Origin: Sipunculus nudus
Taxonomy: Eukaryota; Annelida; Sipuncula; Golfingiida; Sipunculidae
Assembly: GCA_026874595.1 (NCBI GenBank)
Contig: CM049313.1
Location: 39,272,659 to 39,336,658, forward strand
DNA length: 64,000 nt
Direction: 5' to 3'
Part shown: positions 11,863 through 25,000 of the stretch, piece after piece
Position numbering within the stretch: position 1 is the first letter of the stretch
Layout of the letters: the number at the start of each line of letters is the position of its first letter
Made by a program: the position numbers and the translations under genes
The notes under the pieces: model-generated
Told to the model about the DNA's origin: nothing
The model's database searches: none
Seen by the model: only the letters and a program-made list of their open reading frames with translations

Positions 11863-13463
11863 CCCTGTGAGTTATATGGACTCTTCCTTGTGTGTGAGTT
11901 ATATGGACTCTTCCCTGTGTGTGAGTTATATGGATTCTTCCTGTGTGTGAGTTAGATGGACTCTTCCTTGTGTGAGTTATATGGACCCCCCATGTGTTAG
12001 AGTATAATGAACTCTTCCTTGTGTGTGAGTTATATGGACTTTTCCTTGTGTGTGAGTTATATGGACTCTTCCTTGTGTTTGAGTTATATACGACCCCCCA
12101 TGTGTGTGAGTATAATGGACTCTTCCTGTGTCTGAGTCATATGGACACATTCCTGTGTGAGTTACATGGACTCTTCCTGTGTGTGAGTTTTATGGACCCC
12201 CCATGTGTGTGAGTTGTATGGACTCTTCCTGTGTGTGAGTTAGATGGACTCTTCCTTGTGTGTGAGTTATATGGACCCCCATATGTGTGAGTATAATGAA
12301 CTCTTCCTTGTGTGTGAGTTTTATGGACTCTTCCCATGAGTTGGCTTCTTGTACTCTTCCTTGTCTTTGAGTTATATACGACCCCTATGTATGTGAGTAT
12401 AATGGACTCTTCCTGTGTCTGAGTCATATGGACACATTCATGTGTGAGTTATATGGACTCTTCCTGTGTGTGAGTTATATGGACCCCCCATGTGTGTGAG
12501 TTATATGGACTCTTCCTGTGTGTGAGTTAGATGGACTCTTCCTTGTGTGTGAGTTATATGGACCCCCCATGTGTGTGAGTATAATGAACTCTTCCTTGTG
12601 TGTGAGTTATATGGACTTTTCCTTGTGTGTGAGTTATATGGACTCTTCCTTGTGTGTGAGTTATATGGACCCCCCATGTGTGTGAGTACAATGGACTCTT
12701 CCTGTGTCTGAGTCATATGGACACGTTCCTGTGTGAGTTACATGGACTCTTCCTGTGTGTGAGTTATATGGACCCCCCATGTGTGTGAGTTATATGGACT
12801 CTTCCTGTGTGTGTGTAATATGGACTCTTCCTGTGTGTGAGTTATATGAACCCTTCCTTGTGTGTGAGTTATATGGACCCCCCATGTGTGTGAGTATAAT
12901 GGACTCTTCCTATGTGTGAGTCATATGGACACATTCCTGTGTGAGTTATATGGACTCTTCCCTGTGTCTGAGCTACATGGACTCTTCCACTGTGTGAACT
13001 ACATAGACTTTTCCTGTGTGTCAGTTACATGATCTTTTTTTGTGATTGAGTTACATGGACTCTTCCCTGTGTCTCAGTTATATGGACTCTTCCCTGTGTG
13101 TGAGGTACATGGACTCTTTCTGTCTATGAACATACATGGATACAATTTTCCTCTGTATGAGTTACGTGGACACTTCTTGTGTGTGAGTTCTGTGGCTTCT
13201 TCCTTTATCTATGTCATATGGACTCTTCCCTGTGTGTGGGTTACATGGACTTTTCTTCGTGTGTGAGTTATATGGGACTCTTCCTGTGTGTTAAGTACAT
13301 GGACTCTTTCTGTGTGTGAGTTACATGGACTCTTTCTGTGTGTGAGTTACATGGACTCTTCCCTGTGTCTGAGTCATATATACTCTTCCCTGTGTCTGAG
13401 TTTTATGGACTCTTCCCATGAGTTGGCTTCTTGTAATCTTCCTTGTGTGAGCTACATGGACAG
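11863..13463. repeat. Minisatellite with ~26-bp units, left block
   Basis: About 60 units with the sense GTGTGTGAGTTATATGGACT then CTTCC. Two monomer flavours alternate, ending GGACTCTTCC or GGACCCCCC. The marker GAGTCATATGGACAC recurs at 12134, 12421 and 12710 (steps of 287 and 289 bp), then at 12918, so a higher-order unit of about eleven monomers exists. Apparent proteins such as repeated CVSYMDSSL on + or THTQEESI on - are translations of the repeat. The array resumes at 15553 beyond an inserted transposon. Confidence 0.93.
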
Positions 13464-15552
13464 GTCAAGTACCCGAATAACTGCTGCATTGATCATGATT
13501 CTCTGCATGAACATATACATGGAGTTTTACATCAAACTTGTGGCACCACCTGTATTTTTCCAATTTTTACGAATTTTTTTCTCTATTTTTGAGACCTTTG
13601 AAGGATCTGTCATCTGCTAACAGGGCACAAATGGTACCAACTGGATCTGGAATCTTCTTACTTTACATCAAGGGAGGTCCATGAAAAGTCTCCTTGGAAA
13701 CCTGAAATTAGGTCTCTGTTACCCAAATCCTTTGAGCTATGGGGCTTGTAAGTACCCCTCAGAATAATTAAAAATATGATAAAAAAGTTTCAGTACTGAG
13801 TAACTGATGGATTTATCACTGTGTTTCATCAGTTCCTGCAGACTGGTGGCACCACCTGTATTTTTTTTTTTTACAAATTTTTACACATTTTTGATCCACA
13901 AAAACAGTTTTGGGGATACTATGTTTTCAGTTTGATGCCGCCGCCGCTGCAAAGGTTTCCAGAGAATTCCTCCATAACCATTGGGCAGAATTTTTTTAAA
14001 TTCAGGATTATGATGGGGTCACATGTGAACTGCTGTGCCTCTAGGGAATCATTTGACCGTTCAGGCTAAAAATTTTGAACAAATGTAGCCCGTGGATAGC
14101 ATTATAACATACACCGATTGAGCGATGGGCCAAAATTTTGCATGTGTATAGATCTCACATAGCTCTTCATCATAGGCAAAACTGGTGGTTCCACCTGCAA
14201 CCATTTTTCCACATTGTCCATCTGTTCATCTGCCTTGGGATAAAATCACTTATGTCTCTGCATTGGTTGGACTTATCCACCTGAAATTTTGCAGGTTTAT
14301 ACATCCTGGACAGCTTTCTTGATTTTATGACAGGTGGTGCCCACCTACATTCACGTTAAAGCTGCAGACATCCAAGCTCATATCTCTGGAACCATCTTGC
14401 CAATTGGGCCAAAATTTTGCATATGTATAGATCTCCCATAGCTCTTCATCATACGCAAACTGGTGGCAAACTGCAACCATTTTTGCACAGCGTCCGTCTG
14501 TTTGTCTGCCGTGGGACAAAATCACTCATATCTCGGCAGTGGTTTGATATATCTGCCTAAAATTTTGCAGGTTTATACAGCTTGGATAGGTTTCTGGATT
14601 TTGTTGCAGGTGGTGCCACCTACATTTATGTTTAAGCTGCAGACATCCAGGCTTATTTCACAGGAATGGTTTGCTGTATCCTCCTGAAATTTTGCATGTG
14701 TATAGATCTCACATAGCTCTTAATCATACACAAGATTAGTTGCGCAACCTGCCACCATTTTTGCACAGGGTCCTTCTTTTTGTCTGCTGTGGGATAAAAT
14801 CACTCATATACAAGTAGTGGTTTGACTTATCTGCCTACATTAATTCTGTATACATCTTGGACAGCTTTCTGGATTTTGTGGTAGGTGGTGCAATTTATAT
14901 ACACATTTCAGCTGCAGACATCCATGCAACACACCTCGCTCTATTTCCCCTTGCCACTCAATAATCCATGCCTCACTCCCACTCTGATTTCAGCGGATGC
15001 ACGTAGTCACTTGTTGACTACTGTATTCTAGTTTTCTCTATTTTTGAGACCTTCAAATAAAGCCTCATATTGAAAGAGGGCACAAATAGAAACCCCTTGC
15101 CGGACCTAGAATCTTCATACTTGACAAGGGAGGTCCATGAAAAGTCTTCATGGAAAATTGAAATTAGGTCTCTGTTACCATTATTCTCTGAGCCACTGGG
15201 CTCATATCTCCCCCCCCCCCCCCTCCAAATGATCAAAAACGCGATACAAAAGCTTCAGTATATGGATAACTTATGCATTGATTTCCATGATTCCTTGCTT
15301 CATATTGATCATGGAGTGTTTCATCAGTTCCTGCAGTCTAGTGGCACTACTTGTATTTTTTCAAATTTTTATACATTTTTTCTATTTATGAGACCATCTA
15401 ATGAAGTGGTCATCTGTCCGAAGGCCCACTAAAAAGCCCTTTTCTTGGGATTCTTCACAAAATTCATGATTTTTTTGTACTCTCACTGTCATTTTGCTCA
15501 TTGTTCAACATTCATTGAATTCAGCCAAGTGTCATGGCCCATGGGCCACTAA
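13464..15552 (+). mobile_element. Helentron-like element copy 2, 5'-truncated, inserted in the minisatellite
   Basis: Family-A units (matching the core of the element at 307-1860) start abruptly at about 13464 without the 5' hairpin. They are broken by a second element (13893-15031), resume, and end with the palindrome TGGCCCATGGGCCA at 15535-15548 followed by CTAA. The next base is T and the minisatellite continues. A diverged inverted-repeat segment, TCAGCCAAGT, lies at 15521-15530. The missing left end and the mid-unit junction indicate a deletion after insertion. Confidence 0.75.
13893..15031 (+). mobile_element. Family-B Helitron-like element nested inside copy 2
   Basis: This segment interrupts a T-run of a family-A unit; the two halves of the unit flank it. 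It carries tandem units of about 280 bp with recurrent TGCAGACATCCA, TTTTGCAGGTTTATAC and GGTGGTGCCACC blocks, also seen at 31.2-32.4 kb. It ends with a hairpin, GTAGTC (15003-15008) with GACTAC (15016-15021), then six bases and CTAG (15028-15031), followed by T. The 5' end is shorter than the copy at 30.25 kb and shows no hairpin, so it is truncated or a variant. Confidence 0.65.
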
Positions 15553-15990
15553 TATGGACTCTTCCCTGTGTGTGAGTTATATGGACCCTTCCCTGTGTGA
15601 GAGTTTTATGGACTCTTCCTGTGTGTGGGCTACATGGACTCTTCCTTTTGTGCGAGTTATATGGATTCTTCCTGTGTGTGAGCTACATGGACTCTTCCTA
15701 TGTGTGAGTTATATGGACCCTCTGTAAGAGAATGTAGGACGTCTCATTGTGTATGAGTTACATAGTGTTATTTATATAAGGCTTGTTTTTATGTCTGGAC
15801 TTTTGCCACCCTGTGTGTTAGTTATATGGACTCCTCATTGTGAGATACATTTACTCCTCCCTTTGTGTGAATTACCTTGTCCCACAGTATGTAACTTACA
15901 TGATCCAGTCATTGTGAGACACATTGACCTTGCATTTCAGATATATGGACTTATCCCTGTGTGTGAGTTTGCAGTTACCCCTGTTTGTGA
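15553..15990. repeat. Minisatellite with ~26-bp units, right block
   Basis: Same monomers as the left block, more degenerate towards the right, where units such as GTTAGTTATATGGACTCC lose register. The frame shows it was one array before the transposon entered. Confidence 0.88.
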
Positions 15991-18900
15991 GTAACAAGTA
16001 CCCCTGCCTATTTCAAAATTGGAGGGACCCCTTATGTATTAGATGAAAGTGTCACTTTAAAGTGTCTGAATTGTGAGGTATCTGTATCAGTCATGTTTAT
16101 CATTCCATGTGTTATTTGTACAGCTATTATCAATAGAATTTCTATATTGTAGCTTGTATCAGGTCAGTTCTCTCCTGTCTTGTGTGAAATTGATAATGTA
16201 TGCCTCATGATGTATGTTTGTCTAGCTTGTCTTTTAATTTGACCATTACAGCTAGAGATGTTCCTATTATGATGAAACAACCCTTAAACACTGTTTCTTT
16301 TGATCTGACACCATTATACATGAGATATATATGTTAGCTTTTCTAGGCACACAAATTTGTTATAAGAAAAAAGAGCAGCTACATGCCGGGAAGTTGAATG
16401 GGTGTGTGACTTATTACATATCCTGCGTTCAGCGTACATCAAGCGTTCTTTTATATCAGGGATGTATGTAAGATTCCTGGCTGGTTTTAGACTGCCTCAT
16501 CCCAGGTGACAAAAACTGTGACATTCTGTCACTTCCAGAAGATCAGACCACCTCGGCACACCTGTGCAGCACATCCGCTACAGCTGAACATGCAATTTGT
16601 AACCGTGGTGTACAAGTTTTACTACAGTATTCTCACAGATACAATTTGCCCTCCTTCAAAAAAGATCTATGTGATTAGCACGGATGTGTCATCATCCCAC
16701 TGAATGAGTCCACACAATACATATCAATAAATCACCAGCCTTATAAGAACCTACTGGCTTGATGTATTATGGATGTGTCAAGCCAGTCACCCTTTATGGA
16801 AAATCAGACAAATGTGTATTGGATGTTCTTTCTTTTAACAGGGGACTAGTATAGGAATGCTTTGCTGTTCCAAAGCTCAACACTGTGAACTTCCTTTTCT
16901 GCTCATGGCTCATGGCTTCTGCATCTTTTCTTAGTTGTAAGGTTTTATTGTAGACCAAGGGCATAGTGCATTTTTAACCAAGAATGAACCCATAAATGTA
17001 CAGTCTCTCCCCTCTATACTGCCATTTTAAAGAATTTATTTTTATTTTCATAGAAAGACAATTTTTTATACATTTTTGTACTTGTTAAGTGTTAATCCTC
17101 AACTTTTTACAACTTTTTTCCTCAAATCAACTTCTTCAAGATTTATATTAAAGGATCTTCACACATTTATTGCAGAACTTGAGAGCACGACCCAGAAATG
17201 CTCTTTAAATGTTTCAATAATACTTATTGTTAGGTACATTTCATTGAGCAAAGATTTTTGCTGCAATCTCATGAATGCTTTACAATATGACTGAAAATAT
17301 GCATTATATAGAACCCCTGCTGCTGTACATATCCCTGAAAAACCATTACAAAGAAAATTTATCATAGTTCAAGCTTGAATATAAGCATCAGAAAAGCTTA
17401 GGTATAATTATAGGAATTTGCACAGTTTGGCCTTTTCTTTTACGCTTTCTTACTTTCAGACAATTCTTTCTAAGAAAAGTTTACTTTTTTAAATTAAACA
17501 CAAAGTATAATTCCTACTTGTACCTTACAGTTTATGTTATAAAAGTTTTCATAGAGGATAAAACAGAATATCCTGCCAAAAGGTCAGTGTCCCAGATATA
17601 GATATTATTTGACAAAAGATCCAAAACATGAAAACCACAATACAAGTCATTCAGTAAAAAATAACATAAAGTCTCAACAATTGAGGGTTGGCTTGGAAAC
17701 AATCTTCTTCAAAGACAGCATCTCAATGACAATAACTGACAACTTACTTCCTAATGTTTTTTACTAAACAGTTTTCCATTTAGCCAGTAGGGGGCAGCAA
17801 ATGTGGGGAAACTTTTTATGACTCACTCTTATGAAAAAAATTGTTATTAACCGTAATAAATTTTATGTGTTTCCTGTGGAAACAAAATATATCATAAATA
17901 AATTAAAATACAATTAAATTTTTGATAAAAAAAAAATTATGAAATTTTGATAAGCTACAGAGATATCAACTTCTATATCAATAGTCAACACATTTACTTT
18001 TCGGTATTCTTGCATATTTATTCAACAAATAAACAAGTGATACATGTGTGGTGATACTTAATGCTAAGGTATGTTTGCGGGTTGTTTATTTAAGAGCAGC
18101 ATGAACTCAGTGAAGTTGAGACAGTGTATATATTTGGCTGACCTTAATGTGTTTTAATCAGTTTGAGCTGCATCAGGACAATAGGATGGGGAACGTTTTG
18201 TCATACTTGAATAACATCGCACCTGGAGAATGGTGCTGCAGGCATTACATATACCAATGTTTATTCATTTCTTGCCACCTATGGTGACAGAATAGACTCC
18301 CAAGAATACTTAATTACAGGCTCAGTTTTTCTTAGGACAAACATCAGAAACTAAAATGCCATCTAATGTGACATTCTTTACAATTTACCTGTTTATTACT
18401 GGGGATAACTATTACCTGGATGGAACATAAATTTCACAGGTGTAAAGTATGGAAATTATCAAGCACTTCACAACTGGCAATTACTGGCATTTACAGAATG
18501 TGATTTTGATCAGTGTCTTACCAACACCTCTGTAATACCCACATTTTTTCAACTTGCATATATTTAACTCAATACATGTCAGTTAGGTTGCACTGGAGTG
18601 GTTGGTAAGTCCTTGCCTGATACAAGGTGTCCACTGTTCCAGGAACACAGTTTGTCTGATACAAGATGCCCACTGTCCATCGGTCACATTTATTAGTCCC
18701 CATCCATTGGAGAAAGGACTGCTAAAATGGCCAAATTATGTGTGTCCATCCATCCTTCCAAACAGAAACTTAAAGACTAATATGGGGGGTAAATAATTTC
18801 ACATGCTGGCTTTTCAGCACTACATGCAGAAAGAACAAGATAAAATTGCTAATTATTGAGTTTTATAGGTATGATGAATCAAAACCTTTGGCAAGGTCCA

Positions 18901-19040
18901 ATATTCAGACCCACACTTAAGCTAGGAACATATCCTGGACAGGCACTTGTATGTCCAGGATTTAAAATTGGGCTACACTGAACTACTCATGTTGACAGTG
19001 TACCAACATGTAGACCTACTGACACAGTTAATATTATTAC
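15991..19040. other. Gene-free stretch left of the satellite
   Basis: AT-rich sequence without recognisable exons. A perfect 10-bp hairpin (ATCCTGGACA paired with TGTCCAGGAT, 18932-18961) lies about 80 bp before the satellite. Two imperfect copies of a CTGATACAAGRTG block lie near 18615 and 18656. Confidence 0.45.
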
Positions 19041-22000
19041 AGGTCAGTGTAGGGTATACTCCTACTGATGACAGGCTATCCTTGGTCTCCTATGACAGGT
19101 CAGTGTAGGATATACACCTGTTGATCACAGGCTATGTTTGGTCTACTTTGATAGGTCAGTGTTGGATAAACTGCTGTTGATCACAGGCTATGTTTGGTCT
19201 ACTATGACAGGTCAGTGTTGGATATACTCCTGTTGATTACAGGCTAACCTTGGTCTACTATGACCGGTCAGTGTAGGATATACTCCTGTTGATCACAGGC
19301 TATGTTTGGTCTACTATGACAGGTCAATGTAGGGTACACTCCTGTTGATTACAGGCTATCCTGTGTCTACTATGACAGGTCAGTGTAGGGTATACTGCTG
19401 TTGATCACAGGCTATCCTTGGTCTACTATGACAGGTCAGTGATGGATATACTGCTGTTGATCACAGGCTATGTTTGGTCTACTATGACAGGTCAGTGTAG
19501 GATATACTGCTGTTGATCACAGGCTATGTTTGGTCTAATATGACAGGTCAGTGTAGGGTATACTCCTTTTGATCACAGGCTATGTTTTGTCTACTATGAC
19601 AGGTCAGTGTAGGGTATACTGCTGTTGATCACAGGCTATGTTTGGTCTACTATGACAGGTCAGTGTAGGGTATACTCCTGTTGATTACAGGCTAACCTTG
19701 GTCGAATATGACCGGTCAGTGTAGGATATACTCCTGTTGATCACAGGCTATGTTCGGTCTACTATGACTGGTCAGTGTAGGGTATACTGCTGTTGATCAC
19801 AGGCTATGTTTGGTTAACTATGAAAGGTCAGTGTAGGGTATACTCTTGTTGATCACAGGCTATGTTTGGTCTACTAAGACAGGTCAGTGTAGTGTACACT
19901 CCTGTTGATCACAAGCTATCCTTTGTCTACTATGAAAGATCAGTGTAGGGTATACTCCTGTTGATTACAGGTTATCCTTTGCCTACTATGACAGGTCAGT
20001 GTAGGGTACACTCCTGTTGATTACAGGCTATCCTGTGTCAACTATGACAGGTCAGTGTAGAGTATACTGCTGTTGATCACAAGATATCCTTGGTCTATTA
20101 TGACAGATCAGTGTAGGGTATACTGCTGTTGATCACAGGCTATCCTTTGTCTACTATGTCAGGTCAGTGTAGGGTATACTCCTGTTGATTACAGGCTATC
20201 CTTTGTCTACTATGCCAGGTCAGTGTAGAGTATACTCCTGTTGATCACAGGCTATCCTGTGTCAACTATGACAGGTCAGTGTAGGGTATACTGCTGTTGA
20301 TCACAGGCTATCCTTTGTCTACTATGACAGGTCAGTGTAGGGTATACTCCTGTTGATCACAGGCTATGTTTGGTCTACTATGACAGGTCAGTGTAGGGTA
20401 CACTCTTGTTGAATACAGGCTATCCTTTGTCTACTAAGACAGGTCAGTGTAGGGTACACTCCTGTTGATTACAGGCTATCCTTTGTCTACTATGACAGGT
20501 CAGTGTAGGGTATACTCCTGTTGATTACAGGCTATCCTTTGTCTACTATGACAGGTCAGTGTAGGGTACACTCCTGTTGATCACAAGCTATCCTTTGTCT
20601 ACTATGACAGGTCAGTGTAGGGTACACTCCTGTTGATTACAGGCTATCCTTTGTCTACTATGCCAGGTCAGTGTAGGGTATACTCCTGTTGATTACAGGC
20701 TATCCTTTGTCTACTATGCCAGGTCAGTGTAGAGTATACTCCTGTTGATTACAGGATAACCTTGGTCGAATATGACCGGTCAGTGTAGGATATACTCCTG
20801 TTGATCACAGGCTATGTTCGGTCTACTATGACTGGTCAGTGTAGGGTATACTGCTGTTGATCACAGGCTATGTTTGGTTAACTATGAAAGGTCAGTGTAG
20901 GGTATACTCTTGTTGATCACAGGCTATGTTTGGTCTACTAAGACAGGTCAGTGTAGTGTACACTCCTGTTGATCACAAGCTATCCTTTGTCTACTATGAA
21001 AGATCAGTGTAGGGTATACTCCTGTTGATTACAGGTTATCCTTTGCCTACTATGACAGGTCAGTGTAGGGTACACTCCTGTTGATTACAGGCTATCCTGT
21101 GTCAACTATGACAGGTCAGTGTAGAGTATACTGCTGTTGATCACAAGATATCCTTGGTCTATTATGACAGATCAGTGTAGGGTATACTGCTGTTGATCAC
21201 AGGCTATCCTTTGTTCACTATGTCAGGTCAGTGTAGGGTATACTCCTGTTGATTACAGGCTATCCTTTGTCTACTATGCCAGGTCAGTGTAGAGTATACT
21301 CCTGTTGATCACAGGCTATCCTGTGTCAAATATGACAGGTCAGTGTAGGGTATACTGCTGTTGATCACAGGCTATCCTTTGTCTACTATGACAGGTCAGT
21401 GTAGGGTATACTCCTGTTGATCACAGGCTATGTTTGGTCTACTATGACAGGTCAGTGTAGGGTACACTCTTGTTGAATACAGGCTATCCTTTGTCTACTA
21501 AGACAGGTCAGTGTAGGGTACACTCCTGTTGATCACAAGCTATCCTTTGTCTACTATGACAGGTCAGTGTAGGGTACACTCCTGTTGATTACAGGCTATC
21601 CTTTGTCTACTATGCCAGGTCAGTGTAGGGTATACTCCTGTTGATTACAGGCTATCCTTTGTCTACTATGCCAGGTCAGTGTAGAGTATACTCCTGTTGA
21701 TCACAGGCTATCCTGTGTCAACTATGACAGGTCAGTGTAGGGTATACTGCTGTTGATCACAGGCTATCCTTTGTCTACTATGACAGGTCAGTGTAGGGTA
21801 TACTCATGTTGATAACAGGCTATGTTTGGTCTACTAAGACAGGTCAGTGTAGGGTATACTCTTGTTGAATACAGGCTATCCTTTGTCTACTATGACAGAT
21901 CAGTGTAGGGTACACTCCTGTTGATTACAGGCTATCCTTTGTCTACTATGACAGGTCAGTGTAGGGTATACTCCTGTTGATTACAGGCTATCCTTTGTCT

Positions 22001-25000
22001 ACTATGACAGGTCAGTGTAGGGTATACTCCTGTTGATTACAGGCTATCCTTTGTCTACTATGACAGGTCAGTGTAGGGTATACTGCTGTTGATCACAGGC
22101 TATCCTTTGTCTACTATGACAGGTCAGTGTAGGGTATACTCCTGTTGATTACAGGCTATCCTTTGTCTACTATGACAGGTCAGTGTAGGGTATACTGCTG
22201 TTGATCACAGGCTATGTTTGGTCAACTATGACAGATCAGTGTAGGGTATACTGCTGTTGATCACAAGCTATCCTTTGTCTACTATGCCAGGTCAGTGTAA
22301 GGTTTACTGCTGTTGATTACAGGCTATCCTTTGTCTACTATGCCAGGTCAGTGTAGGGTATACTCCTGTTGATCACAGGCTATCCTGTGTCAACTATGAC
22401 AGGTCAGTGTAGAGTACACTGCTGTTGATTACAGGCTATCCTTGGTCTACTATGACAGGGCAGTGTAGAGTATACTGCTGTTGATTACAGGCTATCCTTT
22501 GCCTACTATGACAGGTCAGTGTAGAGTATACTGCTGTTGATTACAGGCTATCCTGTGCCTACTATGACAGGTCAATGAAGAGTATACTGCTGTTTATCAC
22601 AGGCTATCCTTGGTCTACTATGACAGGTCAGTGTAGCGTATACTCCTGTTGATAACAGGCTATGTTTGGTCTACTATGACAGGTCAGTGTAAGGTATACT
22701 CCTGTTGATTACAGGCTATCCTTTGTCTTCTATGACAGGTCAGTGTAGGGTAAACTCCTGTTTATTACAGGCTATCCTTTGTCTACTATGACAGGTCAGT
22801 CTAGGGTATACTGCTGTTGATTACGGGCTATCCTTTGTCTACTATGCCAGGTCAGTGTAGAGTATACTCCTGTTGATCACAGGCTATCCTGTGTCAACTA
22901 TGACAGGTCAGTGTAGGGTATACTGCTGTTGATCACAGGCTATCCTTGGTCTACTATGACAGGTCAGTGTAGGGTATACTGCTGTTGATCACAGGCTATG
23001 TTTGGTCAACTATGACAGATCAGTGTAGGGTATACTCCTGTTGAATACAGGCTATCCTTTGTCTACTATGACAGGTCTGTGTAGGGTTTACTCCTGTTGA
23101 TTACAGGCTATCCTTTGTCTACTATGACAGGTCAGTGTAGGGTATACTCCTGTTGATTACAGGCTATCCTTGGTCTACTATGACAGGTCAGTGTAGGGTA
23201 TACTCCTGTTGATTACAGGCTATCCTTTGTCTACTATGACAGGTCATTGTAGGGTATACTGCTGTTGATCACAGGCTTTGTTTCGTCTACTATGACAGGT
23301 CAGTGTAAGGTTCACTCCTGTTGATCACAGGCTATGTTTGGTCTACTATGACAGGTCAGTGTAGGGTATACTCCTGTTGATTACAGGCTATCCTTTGTCT
23401 ACTATGACAGGTCAGTGTAGGGTATACTCCTGTTGATTACAGGCTATCCTTGGTCTACTATGACAGGTCAGTGTAGGGTATACTGCTGTTGATCACAGGC
23501 TATCCTTGGTCTACTATGACAGGTCAGTGTAGGGTATACTGCTGTTGATCACAGGCTATGTTTGGTCTACTATAACAGGTCAGTGTAAGGTACACTCCTG
23601 TTGATCACAGGCTATATTCGTTCTACTATGACAGGTCAGTGTAGGGTATACTGCTGTTGATCACAGGCTATGTTTGGTCAACTATGACAGATCAGTGTAG
23701 GGTATACTCCTGTTGAATACAGGCTATCCTTTGTCTACTATGACAGGTCAGTGTAGGGTATACTCCTGTTGATTACAGGCTATCCTTGGCCTACTATGCC
23801 AGGTCAGTGTAGAGTATACTCCTGTTGATTACAGGCTATCCTTTGTCTTCTATGACAGGTCAGTGTAGGGTATACTCCTGTTGATTACAGGCTATCCTTG
23901 GTCTACTATGACAGGTCAATGAAGGGTATACTGCTGTTGATCACAGGCTATGTTTGGTCTACTATGACAGGTCAGTGTAGGGTACACTCCTGTTGATTAC
24001 AGGCTTTCCTTTGTCTACTATGACAGGTCAGTGTAGGGTACACTCCTGTTGATTACAGGCTATCCTTGGTCTACTATGACAGGTCAGTGTAGGGTATACT
24101 GCTGTTGATCACAGGCTATGTTTGGTCTACTATGACAGGTCAGTGTAGGGTATACTCCTGTTGATTACAGGCTATCCTTTGTCTACTATGACAGGTCAGT
24201 GTAGGGTACACTCCTGTTGATTACAGGCTATCCTTGGTCTACTATGACAGGTCAGTGTAGGGTATACTGCTGTTGATCACAGGCTATGTTTGGTCAACTA
24301 TGACAGATCAGTGTAGGGTATACTCCTGTTGAATACAGGCTTTCCTTTGTCTACTATGACAGGTCAGTGTAGGGTATACTCCTGTTGATTACAGGCTATC
24401 CTTGGTCTACTATGACAGGTTAGTGTAGGGTACACTCCTGTTGATTACAGGCTATCCTGTGTCAACTATGACAGGTCAGTGTAGAGTATACTGCTGTTGA
24501 TCACAAGCTATCCTTGGTCTATTATGACAGATCAGTGTAGGGTATACTGCTGTTGATTACAGGCTATCCTTTGCCTACTATGACAGGTCAGTGTAGAGTA
24601 TACTGCTGTTGATTACAGGCTATCCTTGGTCTACTATGACAGGTCAGTGTAGGGTATACTGCTGTTGATTACAGGCTATCCTTGGTCTACTATGACAGGT
24701 CAGTGTAGGGTATACTGCTGTTGATTACAGGCTATCCTTTGCCTACTATGACAGGTCAGTGTAGAGTATACTGCTGTTGATTACAGGCTATCCTTGGTTT
24801 ACTATGACAGATCAGTGTAGGGTATACTGCTGTTGATTACAGGCAATCCTTGGTCTACTATGACAGGTCAGTGAAGGATAAACCCCTGTTGAATACAGGC
24901 TATCCTTGGTCTACTATGACAGGTCAGTGTAGCGTATACTCCTGTTGATCACAGGCTATCCTTGGTCTACTATGACCGGTCAGTGTAGGGTAAACCCCTC

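Noticed and set aside
11708-12716. Repetitive proteins in several frames (CVSYMDSSL-like and THTQEESI-like)
   Set aside because: They are translations of the ~26-bp minisatellite. Both strands and several frames give equally long products, and no splice or start context supports one.
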